Assembly (NCBI RefSeq): GCF_022867805.1
Contig: NZ_JALIFO010000001.1
Location: forward strand, 806,001 to 870,000
Source: Cuneatibacter sp. NSJ-177
GTDB taxonomy: Bacteria > Bacillota > Clostridia > Lachnospirales > Lachnospiraceae
Length of the DNA stretch: 64,000 nt
Direction of reading: 5' to 3'
The translations under genes were made by a program, and so were the position numbers. Of the stretch, positions 38,389 through 46,181 are shown piece after piece. A model generated the notes under the pieces. The model was not told where the DNA came from. It worked only from the letters and a program-made list of their open reading frames with translations, and searched no databases. Each line of letters opens with the position of its first letter. The first letter of the stretch is position 1.

Positions 38389-38989
38389 AAAACTTCAGGA
38401 ATTAAGAAAGAGCCGGGGATTGACACAAGAAGAACTGGCAGAGGCATTGTTTGTTTCCAGAACTGCTATTTCAAAATGGGAATCAAGAAGAGGATATCCA
38501 AGCATAGATTCATTGAAAGAAATATCAAGATTTTTTGCAGTGTCTATTGATGATCTGTTATCAGGAGAACAGTTGATTACAATTGCAGAAAAAGAAAATA
38601 AATCCAATCTCAATACTATATGCGATTTATTATTGGGGTTTGTTGACTTATTTTCTTTGATGCTTATTTTTCTACCGCTGTATCCAAAACCGGTCAATGG
38701 ATATATCTATGCAGTAAATCTCTTTGATTATGTAGATAATGATGTTTTGATTATTACAATCTATTGGGCATTGTTTATCGGCTTAACAATCGTTGGATTT
38801 GTAAAAATACTAATGGTCTATTTCAAATTTGAAAAGGGCAAAAAGGTAGTTAATTCATTGTCCGTTGGGTTCAGTGTTTTTGCTGTTTTGTTTTTGGCGA
38901 TGGCGAGAGAACCATATGCAATAGTAGTAGCATTTTTGCTATTACTTGTCAAAGGTGGTTTACTTTATAAACAAACTAAGGCAGGTTGA
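38363..38989 (+). CDS. XRE-family regulator with C-terminal membrane helices
   Basis: The protein has an N-terminal helix-turn-helix ([35 protein letters not shown]) seen as [12 protein letters not shown] and [10 protein letters not shown], a linker, and four hydrophobic helices from about residue 85 on. Its native start seems to have been lost in the junction with PAP2; TTG 38363 or TTG 38372 inside the PAP2 frame could serve, as the two genes overlap by 26 bp. Membrane-bound XRE regulators are known in Clostridia; the target is unknown, possibly its own promoter palindrome. Confidence 0.75.
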   Translation: [208 protein letters not shown]

Positions 38990-39004
38990 TAAAGTAGTGT
39001 TTCT

Positions 39005-39086
39005 ATAAATTCCAGTTTGTCAGCTTGTTAGGAGAAGCATCATGTACAGCATACATTAGCTGGAATGGCTGGGGACAAGCTAGTTA
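39005..39086. repeat. Intergenic spacer element with core ATAAATTCCAGTTTGT
   Basis: The core at 39005-39020 is followed by CAGCTTGTTAGGAG. Downstream, CTGGAAT and ACAAGCTAGTTAGGAG repeat or invert parts of it: ATTCCAG pairs with CTGGAAT, and AGCTTGT with ACAAGCT in an interlocked (pseudoknot-like) order. Core copies also occur at 41572 and 42308. Confidence 0.5.
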
Positions 39087-39095
39087 GGAGGTAAC

Positions 39096-39644
39096 ATGAA
39101 AGGTTTTAACCGAAAAAATCAATTGTTTTCCCTTTGTGGCTTGAACTGCGGGCTTTGCCCCATGTTTTTAAATAAATATTGCCCAGGCTGCGGGGGCGGC
39201 GAGGGAAATCAGTCCTGTAAAATTGCAAGATGCAGCATGGAGCATAACGGTGTGGAATACTGCTTTCAGTGCGATGAATACCCTTGTCCAAAATACGAGC
39301 ATATGGATGACTTTGATTCCTTTATGACACACCAGGGCCGGAAATCTGATATGGAGAGGGCCCGGCAGTTGGGAATAGAAGCTTATAATGCGGAGCAGGT
39401 GGAAAAGACAAAAATACTGGACATTCTCCTGTCCGATTTTAATGACGGGCGCAAAAAGACACTGTTTTGTACAGCAGTATCTCTTTTGGACCTGCGAGAG
39501 CTGCAGGCGGTACTCAGGCAAATTGAGAACAGAGCTGATTTGGATACACTGACGCTCAAGGAGAAAAGCGCTTTTGCCGCAGGACTGCTTCAGGAAGCGG
39601 CAGCAAAGAACAATATTGAGTTGAAGTTGCGAAAGAAAAAGTGA
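39096..39644 (+). CDS. DUF3795 family protein (Cys-rich)
   Basis: The 182-residue protein begins with the DUF3795 cysteine cluster: LFSLCGLNCGLCPMF, YCPGCGGGEGN, CKIARC, YCFQCDEYPCPKY. These Cys suggest zinc or iron-sulfur binding. The C-terminal half is helical. It is the first and longest of three DUF3795 genes in the array (others at 43194 and 45683). A TTAGGAGG ribosome site lies before the ATG. The biological role of the family is unknown. Confidence 0.82.
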   Translation: MKGFNRKNQLFSLCGLNCGLCPMFLNKYCPGCGGGEGNQSCKIARCSMEHNGVEYCFQCDEYPCPKYEHMDDFDSFMTHQGRKSDMERARQLGIEAYNAEQVEKTKILDILLSDFNDGRKKTLFCTAVSLLDLRELQAVLRQIENRADLDTLTLKEKSAFAAGLLQEAAAKNNIELKLRKKK

Positions 39645-39648
39645 GGAC

Positions 39649-39755
39649 TTCAATACTGCAATCATTTAATAAAGTATTGAAAAGGATAGAGAATATAGAT
39701 AAATGAAAGTAATAAACGCCCCTTTGCAGAAAAATAAGTGATGTTCTGCAAAGGG
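39649..39755. repeat. Two inverted repeats between DUF3795 and MBL genes
   Basis: TTCAATACT (39649-39657) pairs with AGTATTGAA (39673-39681), and CCCTTTGCAGAA (39720-39731) pairs perfectly with TTCTGCAAAGGG (39744-39755). Neither has a T tract. The second is a 12-bp stem with a 12-nt loop just before the MBL ribosome site. Confidence 0.55.
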
Positions 39756-39788
39756 AATCAGATATTAATTATGGAGGTATGCTTGCAA

Positions 39789-40550
39789 ATGGAAAAGTGG
39801 TTCACGATTGATCAGATTGATGAAGGTACATATATTATCAGCGAATACCGGCATTGGGAGGAGACGCATTGCTATCTGTTAAATGGCTCCAGTCGCAGTT
39901 TATTGATTGATACGGGTCTGGGAATCTGCAATATTATTGATGAAGTAATGAAGCTGACAAATAAGCCTGTTACGGCCGTTGCCACCCATATTCATTGGGA
40001 TCATATTGGCGGCCATAAGTATTTTCCGGACTTTTATGCCCATGCGGAAGAATTGAGCTGGCTGAACGGTGAGTTTCCGCTGACAATAGAAACAATCAGA
40101 GAGATGGTGGCAGACCGCTGCGATTTACCAGACGGTTACGATACAGGCACTTATGAGTTTTTCCAAGGGACGCCAACAAAGGTACTGGAGGATGGAGAGA
40201 ACATAGAATTAGGTGGACGGAATATACAGGTATTGCATACTCCGGGCCATGCTCCGGGGCATATGTGTTTCTGGGAATCAGACAGAGGTTATCTGTTTAC
40301 CGGAGACTTGGTTTACAAGGACACTTTATTTGCCTATTATCCGTCAACAGACCCGGACGCATACCTTGCTTCTCTTGAAAAGATTTCGGAGCTTCCAGTC
40401 AAAAAGGTTTTTCCTGCGCATCATAGTTTGGATATTCAGCCGGAGATTTTAAGCAGAATGAGAAATGCGTTCAGGCAGTTACGAGAAGATGGTAAATTAC
40501 ATCACGGCAGCGGTACATTTGACTATGGAGATTGGGCAGTATGGTTATAA
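39789..40550 (+). CDS. MBL-fold hydrolase (glyoxalase II-like)
   Basis: The 253-residue metallo-beta-lactamase-fold protein has the metal motif THIHWDHIGGH, the later ligands HTPGHAPGHM and FTGDLVYKD, and FPAHHSLDI. The substrate may be a thioester or lactone; not predictable. ATG 39789 was chosen because GGAGGT lies 10 nt upstream; earlier in-frame ATGs overlap that ribosome site. A single-gene unit within the array. Confidence 0.88.
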   Translation: MEKWFTIDQIDEGTYIISEYRHWEETHCYLLNGSSRSLLIDTGLGICNIIDEVMKLTNKPVTAVATHIHWDHIGGHKYFPDFYAHAEELSWLNGEFPLTIETIREMVADRCDLPDGYDTGTYEFFQGTPTKVLEDGENIELGGRNIQVLHTPGHAPGHMCFWESDRGYLFTGDLVYKDTLFAYYPSTDPDAYLASLEKISELPVKKVFPAHHSLDIQPEILSRMRNAFRQLREDGKLHHGSGTFDYGDWAVWL

Positions 40551-40647
40551 AGAGAAGGAAGCAGTATAATTTCATTTAGTTGTGTGCTATACAAAAGGCT
40601 TTATCAGAACTAAAGAACAGCGAAAGAGGCTTGAAAGGAGCATTTAT

Positions 40648-41112
40648 ATGAAGTATGTATGTACAGTTATATCGGTAGCGGATATCAGCGCCGCAAGAAA
40701 GTTTTATGAGGAACTGTTCGGGCTAGAGGTCTATCAGGATTACGGAAAGAATATCGCTTTTACCTGCGGTCTGGCATTACAGCAGGATTTTGACTGGCTT
40801 GTAAGTATACCCAAAGAAAAGGTATTGAAGAAATCCAACAATGCGGAGATTGTTTTTGAGGAACAGGATTTTGACGGTTTCCTGAATAAGCTGAAAGCAT
40901 ACTCGGACATCGAATATTTGGGAGAAGTCATTGAGCATAGTTGGGGACAGCGTGTGATCCGGTTCTACGATCTGGACGAACATCTCATAGAGGTTGGAGA
41001 GGATATGCAGATGGTAGTAAAGCGGTTCCTTGCTTCTGGAATGACTATGGAAGAAGTATCTGCGAAAATGGACGTATCCATTGAGGACTTAACAAAACTT
41101 CTGAATAGTTAA
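40648..41112 (+). CDS. VOC-family (glyoxalase/bleomycin-resistance-like) protein with C-terminal extension
   Basis: The 154-residue protein starts VCTVISVADISAARKFYEELFGLEV, the typical VOC opening, and ends the barrel with YDLDEHLIEVGEDM (metal Glu). The final 35 residues (VVKRFLASGMTMEEVSAKMDVSIEDLTKLL) form a helix-turn-helix-like tail. Tail fragments of a paralogue are found at 43572-43721 and 44832-44900. AAAGGAGC precedes the ATG. The substrate is unknown. Confidence 0.85.
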   Translation: MKYVCTVISVADISAARKFYEELFGLEVYQDYGKNIAFTCGLALQQDFDWLVSIPKEKVLKKSNNAEIVFEEQDFDGFLNKLKAYSDIEYLGEVIEHSWGQRVIRFYDLDEHLIEVGEDMQMVVKRFLASGMTMEEVSAKMDVSIEDLTKLLNS

Positions 41113-41157
41113 TTTGCAGCGGGCATATAAACAAATTGGAATTTACGGAGGTTTCGC

Positions 41158-41568
41158 ATGAAAAATAAGGATATTGCAAAATATTTCTATGAAGTTATTA
41201 TTTCGGATAATTTACTTGATGAAATTTCTAAATATATATCGGAGGACTGCGTTCAAAGGATTGGAGAAAAAGAAATGTTCATAGGAATAGACGGAATGAA
41301 AGAACACCTATTAGCATTGAAAAAAACGTATCCTGATTACACTATGAAAATTATCCGTCAATATGAAGTGGATGATTATGTTATTTCAGAATTTATTATG
41401 AAAGGCACTCATAATGGAGAATTTCTCGGAATAACACCCACAAATAAGGTTTTGGAAATTACAGGGGTGGATATTGATAAAATTATAGATGGAAAAATCG
41501 TGGAACATGGTGGTGCTACAAATACTTTTGAAACTTTTTTTGAACACCATTTGATTAAGTCTGTATGA
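41158..41568 (+). CDS. SnoaL-like / NTF2-fold protein
   Basis: The 136-residue protein has the ester-cyclase (SnoaL) pattern: FYEVIISDNLLDEISKYISEDC, GIDGMKEHLLALKKTYPDYTMKI, FIMKGTHNGEFLGITPTNK and VDIDKIIDGKIVEHGG. Family members bind small hydrophobic molecules; an enzymatic role is not certain. ACGGAGGT ribosome site before ATG 41158. Followed at once by a spacer element. Confidence 0.85.
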   Translation: MKNKDIAKYFYEVIISDNLLDEISKYISEDCVQRIGEKEMFIGIDGMKEHLLALKKTYPDYTMKIIRQYEVDDYVISEFIMKGTHNGEFLGITPTNKVLEITGVDIDKIIDGKIVEHGGATNTFETFFEHHLIKSV

Positions 41569-41571
41569 AAT

Positions 41572-41612
41572 ATAAATTCCAGCTTGTAGGGCTGGAAAAT
41601 CCCTGTTTGTAG
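41572..41612. repeat. Intergenic spacer element, copy with hairpin
   Basis: ATAAATTCCAGCTTGT (41572-41587) differs at one base from the copy at 39005. TTCCAGC and GCTGGAA around TTGTAGG form a 7-bp hairpin. The stop of the SnoaL gene is only 4 bp upstream. Confidence 0.55.
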
Positions 41613-41660
41613 AAGACAATAAATACAAAGATAAATTATCATTTTCGGAGGAGGTTCTTA

Positions 41661-42308
41661 ATGAAAATAGAAATAGGGAAAGTGTTTCCGCAGTATTTCA
41701 AGCCCTCATATCCAGAGGAATTTGAACTGTTTTCCCATTTAGAAACAACGGCGGCAATTCCTACGGTTTTATTTGCAATTACCACATGGAAAGAAAACGG
41801 AAAGCCGAATGTCTGCTTCCACGCATGGAGTTGCTTTCATGGTGATAAAACGGCTTTCTTTGCGGTTATGGGAAACCTCTATCAGCATACCCATACCTAT
41901 GCAAATATCCAAAGAGAAAAATGCTTTTGTATCAATTTTCTTCCAATAAGTTATTACGATAAGCTGATAGATACAATTAACCATAATGACTATGAAGCTG
42001 ATGAATTTTCAGTAGGAAATTTTTCTCTTGTAAATGCCAAGACCATTCATGCACCAATGATACAGGAGGCATTTGTAAACATAGAGTGTACTTTAAAAAG
42101 AACACAAGATTTAAGCGGTGCAGGTATTACTTCCATGATTATCGGACAGGTACAGCATATTTCCGTTGAGGAAGAATATGCACAGGGCTATGAAAAACGA
42201 TATGGAAAAGACGGATTTATGATGTTAGTCCCTGCCCCACAAGACTTAAAAACAGGAGAACCTAATCAATCAGCGATTGCTACGATAAACATTGAAAAGT
42301 TTGACTGA
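41661..42308 (+). CDS. Flavin reductase-like protein
   Basis: The 215-residue protein of the flavin reductase-like (FMN-binding split barrel) family contains TTWKENGKPNVCFHAWS, FFAVMGNLYQHTHTYANI and a C-terminal segment with YGKDGFMMLVPAPQDLKTGEP. It probably binds FMN and reduces or exchanges it; the partner is unknown. GGAGGAGG ribosome site before ATG 41661. Its stop codon overlaps the first base of the next spacer element. Confidence 0.83.
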   Translation: MKIEIGKVFPQYFKPSYPEEFELFSHLETTAAIPTVLFAITTWKENGKPNVCFHAWSCFHGDKTAFFAVMGNLYQHTHTYANIQREKCFCINFLPISYYDKLIDTINHNDYEADEFSVGNFSLVNAKTIHAPMIQEAFVNIECTLKRTQDLSGAGITSMIIGQVQHISVEEEYAQGYEKRYGKDGFMMLVPAPQDLKTGEPNQSAIATINIEKFD

Positions 42309-42330
42309 TAAATCCCAGTTTATAGAACAG
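42308..42330. repeat. Intergenic spacer element, copy 3
   Basis: ATAAATCCCAGTTTATAG (42308-42325) matches the core ATAAATTCCAGTTTGTAG at 16 of 18 bases and starts on the last base of the flavin reductase stop codon. Confidence 0.5.
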
Positions 42331-42404
42331 AGAAAATTGTAAGTTATGAAAAGAAAATGTAAGACGGGTACGTAGCCACTATTGAATCGGAGAGGATTAA
42401 GATT

Positions 42405-43154
42405 ATGATTACGGATTCATTTGACAACAAAACTGAGCCTATATTCACGCTGAAGGATTTTTATGGGGAGAGAAAAAAGATACTCGATATCTGCATTATC
42501 ATTTTTTCCAAAGAGATTTACGAGACTGTTCTCACCACATATATTTGCACAAAGATCGCAGAAATCAATGCACCGAACGGGGCTGTTCCGATTTATAAAT
42601 TCAGCTCTGAAGGAAAGGAAATTGCTTTTTATTTATCTGCAATCGGTTCTACCGGAACCTCTGAGTACTGTATCGAGTCAAACTGGCTGACTGGTGCTGA
42701 GAAGTTTATCATGTTTGGCTCGGCGGGAAGTCTCGATAAAGAAAAGACGCAGGGGAGATTCGTTATTCCGACAGAAGCCTACAGAGACGAAGGAATTTCC
42801 TATCATTATGCACCGCCAACTGATTACATCAAGATGAAAAATCACGAAAAGCTCGCTGCTATTTTTGATGAGCTGCACTTCCCATATGTGAAAGGACGGG
42901 TATGGACTACAGATGCGTTTTTGCGTGAAACAGCAGGGCAGGTTGCTAAGAGGCAAGAGGAAGGCTGCATCGCGGTAGACATGGAACTGGCAGGAGTGCA
43001 GTCTGTTTGTGATTTCTACGGTTTTGATTTATATGATTTTCTGGTGACGGGGGATGTGTTATCGGAAGATAAGTACGAGATGGAAAGATTTAATGACGCC
43101 AATCATAATTTGGACAAATTTTATATCGCTTTGGAGATAGCGAAACGAATTTAA
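42405..43154 (+). CDS. Nucleoside phosphorylase family protein
   Basis: The 249-residue protein has the PNP/UDP fold pattern: ICIIIFSKEIYE, FYLSAIGSTGTSEYC, KFIMFGSAGSL (phosphate/base region), VWTTDAFLRET and the ribose-binding CIAVDMELAGVQSVCDFYG. It should cleave nucleosides with phosphate to the free base and ribose-1-phosphate. The nucleoside preference is unclear. Single-gene unit; weak GGAGAGG ribosome site. Confidence 0.87.
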   Translation: MITDSFDNKTEPIFTLKDFYGERKKILDICIIIFSKEIYETVLTTYICTKIAEINAPNGAVPIYKFSSEGKEIAFYLSAIGSTGTSEYCIESNWLTGAEKFIMFGSAGSLDKEKTQGRFVIPTEAYRDEGISYHYAPPTDYIKMKNHEKLAAIFDELHFPYVKGRVWTTDAFLRETAGQVAKRQEEGCIAVDMELAGVQSVCDFYGFDLYDFLVTGDVLSEDKYEMERFNDANHNLDKFYIALEIAKRI

Positions 43155-43193
43155 TCCGAGAATCCATTTGAAGATATAGAGGTGACTGAGGCT

Positions 43194-43526
43194 ATGAAAG
43201 ATATGATTGCATATTGCGGACTGAACTGCGAAAAATGTGACGCATACATTGCAACAATCAACAATGATCAAACATTGCGTGAAAAAACTGCAAAATTATG
43301 GGCAGAGTTAAATAATGCCCCTATTCTCCCTGAACATATTAACTGCCAGGGCTGCCGCGTTGAGGGGAGTAAAACGGTATTTTGTGACAGTCTGTGTGGT
43401 ATTCGTAAGTGTGCGCTGAAGAAGGGCGTTGCAACATGTGGTGACTGCTCCGATATAGAAGAATGTAAAACTGTTGGAACAATTATCCTGAATAACCCGG
43501 AAGCTCTGAAAAATCTAAAAGAATAA
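43194..43526 (+). CDS. DUF3795 family protein, second copy
   Basis: The 110-residue Cys-rich protein contains IAYCGLNCEKCDAYIAT, INCQGCRVEGSKTVFC, CGIRKCALKKGVATCGDC (in parts) and SDIEECKT. The Cys pattern suggests metal binding. ATG 43194 was chosen; a GTG four codons upstream (43182) is also possible. Distinct from the copies at 39096 and 45683 in length and C-terminus. Confidence 0.82.
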   Translation: MKDMIAYCGLNCEKCDAYIATINNDQTLREKTAKLWAELNNAPILPEHINCQGCRVEGSKTVFCDSLCGIRKCALKKGVATCGDCSDIEECKTVGTIILNNPEALKNLKE

Positions 43527-43540
43527 CCGGGTTTAGAAAT

Positions 43541-43753
43541 AACAAAATTCAGGTTTGTCGGTAAGTAACACAACAGAGATCTGGATGGGCATCTCATAGA
43601 GGTTGGCGAGGATATGAAAATGGTGGGCAGACGTTTTTTGGATACCGGCATGACGATGGAGGAAGTATCGGAAAGAATGAATGTTCCCATCGGGGATTTA
43701 GAAAGGCTGCTGAACAGCTGAATGTGAAATAAAATCAGAAGTTGGAGGAAAAT
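43541..43753. repeat. Junction repeat copy A: spacer plus tail of a VOC gene
   Basis: AACAAAATTCAGGTTTGTCGG starts the unit (43541; core AGGTTTGTCGGTAAGTAACA), which then joins a VOC gene tail at about 43572. The tail reads HLIEVGEDMKMVGRRF and MTMEEVSERMNVPIGDL, ending in a stop at 43721, and is followed by AAATAAAATCAGAAGTTG. It closely parallels copy B at 44801. The tail has no start and is not expressed as a protein. Confidence 0.8.
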
Positions 43754-43759
43754 GTATCT

Positions 43760-44389
43760 ATGGCAAATAAATATAAAGTAATTGATGAAAAAACATGGGA
43801 TAGGGCAATGCACTGTATGATTTTTAGAGACAGTGTTGAACCAGCATTTTGCGTAACCTTTGAAGCAGATATTACAAGATTTAGGCGCATGGTAAAGGAG
43901 CGAGGACTTTCTTTTACATTGGCAATGGTACATGCTGTTTGCAAATGTGCAAATGAAATAGAGGCGTTTCGTTATCGGTTTGTTGACGGACAGATTGTTT
44001 TGTTTGAAAAGATAGATACTGCATTTACATATCTTAATCAGGAAACAGAATTGTTCAAGGTAGTCAATGTACCTATGATAGATGATCTGAAAGAATATTG
44101 TGAACTGGCAACAAAAGTGGCAAATGAACAGAAAGAGTATTTTACGGGACCTTTAGGAAATGATGTGTTTCAATGTTCTCCCATGCCGTGGGTAACATAT
44201 ACGCATATTTCCCACACTAACTCGGGTAAAAAAGATAATGCAACACCGCTTTTTGATTGGGGAAAATATTATGAGAAAGATGGAAAGCTTTTGATTCCAA
44301 TTTCTGTGCAGGCACATCATTCTTTTGTAGATGGTTTGCATATCGGACAGTTTGTGGAAAAATTGCAAAAATTGTTGAACGAAGGGTGA
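43760..44389 (+). CDS. Chloramphenicol acetyltransferase-like protein
   Basis: The 209-residue CAT-family acetyltransferase has the catalytic motif QAHHSFVDGLHIGQF (HHxxxDG) near the C-terminus, and the family-typical SFTLAMVHAVCKCANEIEAFRYR split as SFTLAMVHAVCKC and EIEAFRYRF. Such chromosomal CAT-like proteins may acetylate xenobiotics or unknown substrates; resistance is not proven. GGAGGAAAATGTATCT precedes ATG 43760. Flanked by junction repeats A and B together with the lipoprotein gene. Confidence 0.87.
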   Translation: MANKYKVIDEKTWDRAMHCMIFRDSVEPAFCVTFEADITRFRRMVKERGLSFTLAMVHAVCKCANEIEAFRYRFVDGQIVLFEKIDTAFTYLNQETELFKVVNVPMIDDLKEYCELATKVANEQKEYFTGPLGNDVFQCSPMPWVTYTHISHTNSGKKDNATPLFDWGKYYEKDGKLLIPISVQAHHSFVDGLHIGQFVEKLQKLLNEG

Positions 44390-44411
44390 TCAGGAGTTAG
44401 GAGATGCAATA

Positions 44412-44786
44412 ATGAAAAAGATCACAACTTTTTTTAGTGCTATGTTACTTATTATATCATTGTCTGCTTGCTCATCAGACTTTGATGGAAGCAGAACAGG
44501 AAACGACACTCAACTAATTATGGAATATACAGCATTTAATACTACCGACACTCAAGATTTGGTTGTTGAAGCCGGAGATATTATTCATGCAGAAATTGTG
44601 GTTGAGGATGGTCATTTATCATATAAAATTCAGAAAGATGACGAGGAACCTATCGCTGAAAGTGAAGGCATTTTCTTTTCGGTAGAATATGATTTTGATG
44701 TAGAAGAAAGCGGAACATATACAGTAACTGTAATAGGAGAAAACGCAAAAGGGAGTGTAAAATTCGTAGTACAGAGTGCCGAATAA
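44412..44786 (+). CDS. Small lipoprotein
   Basis: The 124-residue protein has a lipoprotein signal peptide with lipobox LSACSS (lipid-bearing Cys near residue 20). The mature part is acidic and beta-rich (YDFDVEESGTYTVTVIGENAKG). It is 22 bp downstream of the CAT-like gene with TTAGGAGATG as ribosome site, so the two may share a transcript. Function unknown. Confidence 0.78.
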   Translation: MKKITTFFSAMLLIISLSACSSDFDGSRTGNDTQLIMEYTAFNTTDTQDLVVEAGDIIHAEIVVEDGHLSYKIQKDDEEPIAESEGIFFSVEYDFDVEESGTYTVTVIGENAKGSVKFVVQSAE

Positions 44787-44800
44787 TAATTGGCGTAAAT

Positions 44801-44925
44801 TAACAAATATAGGTTTGTCGGTAAGTAACACAACAGAGAGCTGGACGGGCATCTCATAGCGGTTGGTGAGGATTTAGAAAATCTGCTGTATAGCTGAGCG
44901 GGAAAGAAAGTCAGAAGTTGTGGGG
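44801..44925. repeat. Junction repeat copy B: spacer plus decayed VOC tail
   Basis: AACAAATATAGGTTTGTCGG starts the unit; the next roughly 55 bases match copy A (43541-43613) at nearly every position, including the same join to a VOC tail (GHLIAVGED). Copy B then lacks about 95 bp of the tail that copy A keeps and resumes at GATTTAGAAA, ending GTCAGAAGTTG like copy A. The two copies bracket the CAT-like and lipoprotein genes. Confidence 0.8.
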
Positions 44926-45002
44926 CTTGAAAATTTTAAGTTGCCTTTATGCGTTCTTGATGGAAAAGGTGTATTTCAAATTGAAAGGATGGTCGGGTGC
45001 TA

Positions 45003-45608
45003 ATGAAAAAAATCATCAACTTCATTGAAGCGAATGTGGATGGCAAAACGCTGTTTACAAAGGAATTAGTTTACGAACTTGAAAATGGTGCGTTACAGGG
45101 CGCTTACTCAGATCAAATATCTTTCTCTAATCTAAAATATTCTCAGAGCGGATTTCAGTTGGATATGTTTATTGTATCTAATGAGAAGATATGGCTCATG
45201 GGAAAGGATGGAGAACGGGAAAAATTGCGAAAAGATTTCAGTGGCGTATCCCTGTTCCGATTTGAACTGGCGGAGCGAAAAAGCACGAATAGTTTGACTG
45301 GCTGTTTTCGTTTCATTTCAGCTTCAGAGAAAAATGTGGCAGCAGAGGCTATCGTAAGTGGAATTTATGATGTGCGTCTTGAAAATGATGTGCTGAAGTT
45401 ATCGGAAGATCAGGTCTTGTATCGGGATCAGCCGATACAAGAAGGGAATTTTAAGCCCGTTGCATTTCAATCGGAACATCGTTTTTATGTTAAAGCTAAT
45501 AAGCTACACTATGAATACAACGGCAAGTGTTTTGATGTGGACTCAAAAACTATGCGGCGTAACGACAGCTCCGATACCTTTCCTCCGTTTATTTCAATCG
45601 AAAAGTAA
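45003..45608 (+). CDS. Hypothetical protein
   Basis: The 201-residue cytosolic protein has no recognised family. The middle part contains DMFIVSNEKIWLMGKDGEREKLRKDFSG, and the end has beta-rich repeats (YDVRLENDVLKLSEDQVLYRDQ). ATG 45003 was chosen over GTG 44997; GAAAGGATGG lies upstream. It is preceded by about 75 bp of AT-rich DNA after junction repeat B. Confidence 0.65.
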   Translation: MKKIINFIEANVDGKTLFTKELVYELENGALQGAYSDQISFSNLKYSQSGFQLDMFIVSNEKIWLMGKDGEREKLRKDFSGVSLFRFELAERKSTNSLTGCFRFISASEKNVAAEAIVSGIYDVRLENDVLKLSEDQVLYRDQPIQEGNFKPVAFQSEHRFYVKANKLHYEYNGKCFDVDSKTMRRNDSSDTFPPFISIEK

Positions 45609-45682
45609 GAAATGACGAATCAGTTTGACAGGAGTGCAGAGATTTGGAAATGCTAATAGATAAATAGTAAAGGGGAGTCTCG

Positions 45683-46033
45683 ATGATAAATAAAAAAATG
45701 ATAGCCTTTTGCGGTACATATTGCGGCGTGTGTGAATGGAAAGATAAAATCGGGTGTAAGGGCTGCAAAGCCAATAGAGGGATTATGTTTTGGGGTAAGT
45801 GCGATAAAGCGATATGCTGCATAGAAAAGGGGCTTGAACATTGTGGGGAATGCTCAGATATGCCCTGCCAAAAGCTCAGAGACCTGTTTGATGATCCAGA
45901 GCATGGTGATCACGGAGCAAGACTTCGCAACCTGAAAAATTGGAAAGATGGCATCTGTGCCTATGAAAAATTAGGCAATACAGCGCAGGAGAAGGCAAAA
46001 AATTTGAAAGCGATTGATAACACCAATGACTAG
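45683..46033 (+). CDS. DUF3795 family protein, third copy
   Basis: The 116-residue Cys-rich protein has MIAFCGTYCGVCEWKDKIGCKGCKA, then KCDKAICCIEKGLEHCGECSDMPC (in parts). These paired Cys probably bind metal. AAGGGGAG precedes the ATG. The third DUF3795 gene in 7 kb. Confidence 0.82.
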   Translation: MINKKMIAFCGTYCGVCEWKDKIGCKGCKANRGIMFWGKCDKAICCIEKGLEHCGECSDMPCQKLRDLFDDPEHGDHGARLRNLKNWKDGICAYEKLGNTAQEKAKNLKAIDNTND

Positions 46034-46181
46034 GAAAGAAAGACAAGATTATTTCAATGAATGAGAATTAGGGCGATGACGTTACAGTTCCACAGTGGAA
46101 ATTGGTAAAAGTGATTGGAACAATCATACACTGATTTTTGGGGTAATAATTAAAATTTGTGAATTTGTGAGAGTATATACT

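Noticed and set aside
43760-44389. Proven chloramphenicol resistance gene
   Set aside because: The protein is CAT-like with the HHxxxDG motif, but many such chromosomal proteins have unknown substrates.
37933-44925. CRISPR array from repeated spacers
   Set aside because: Copies are irregularly spaced by whole genes, imperfect, and there are no cas genes.
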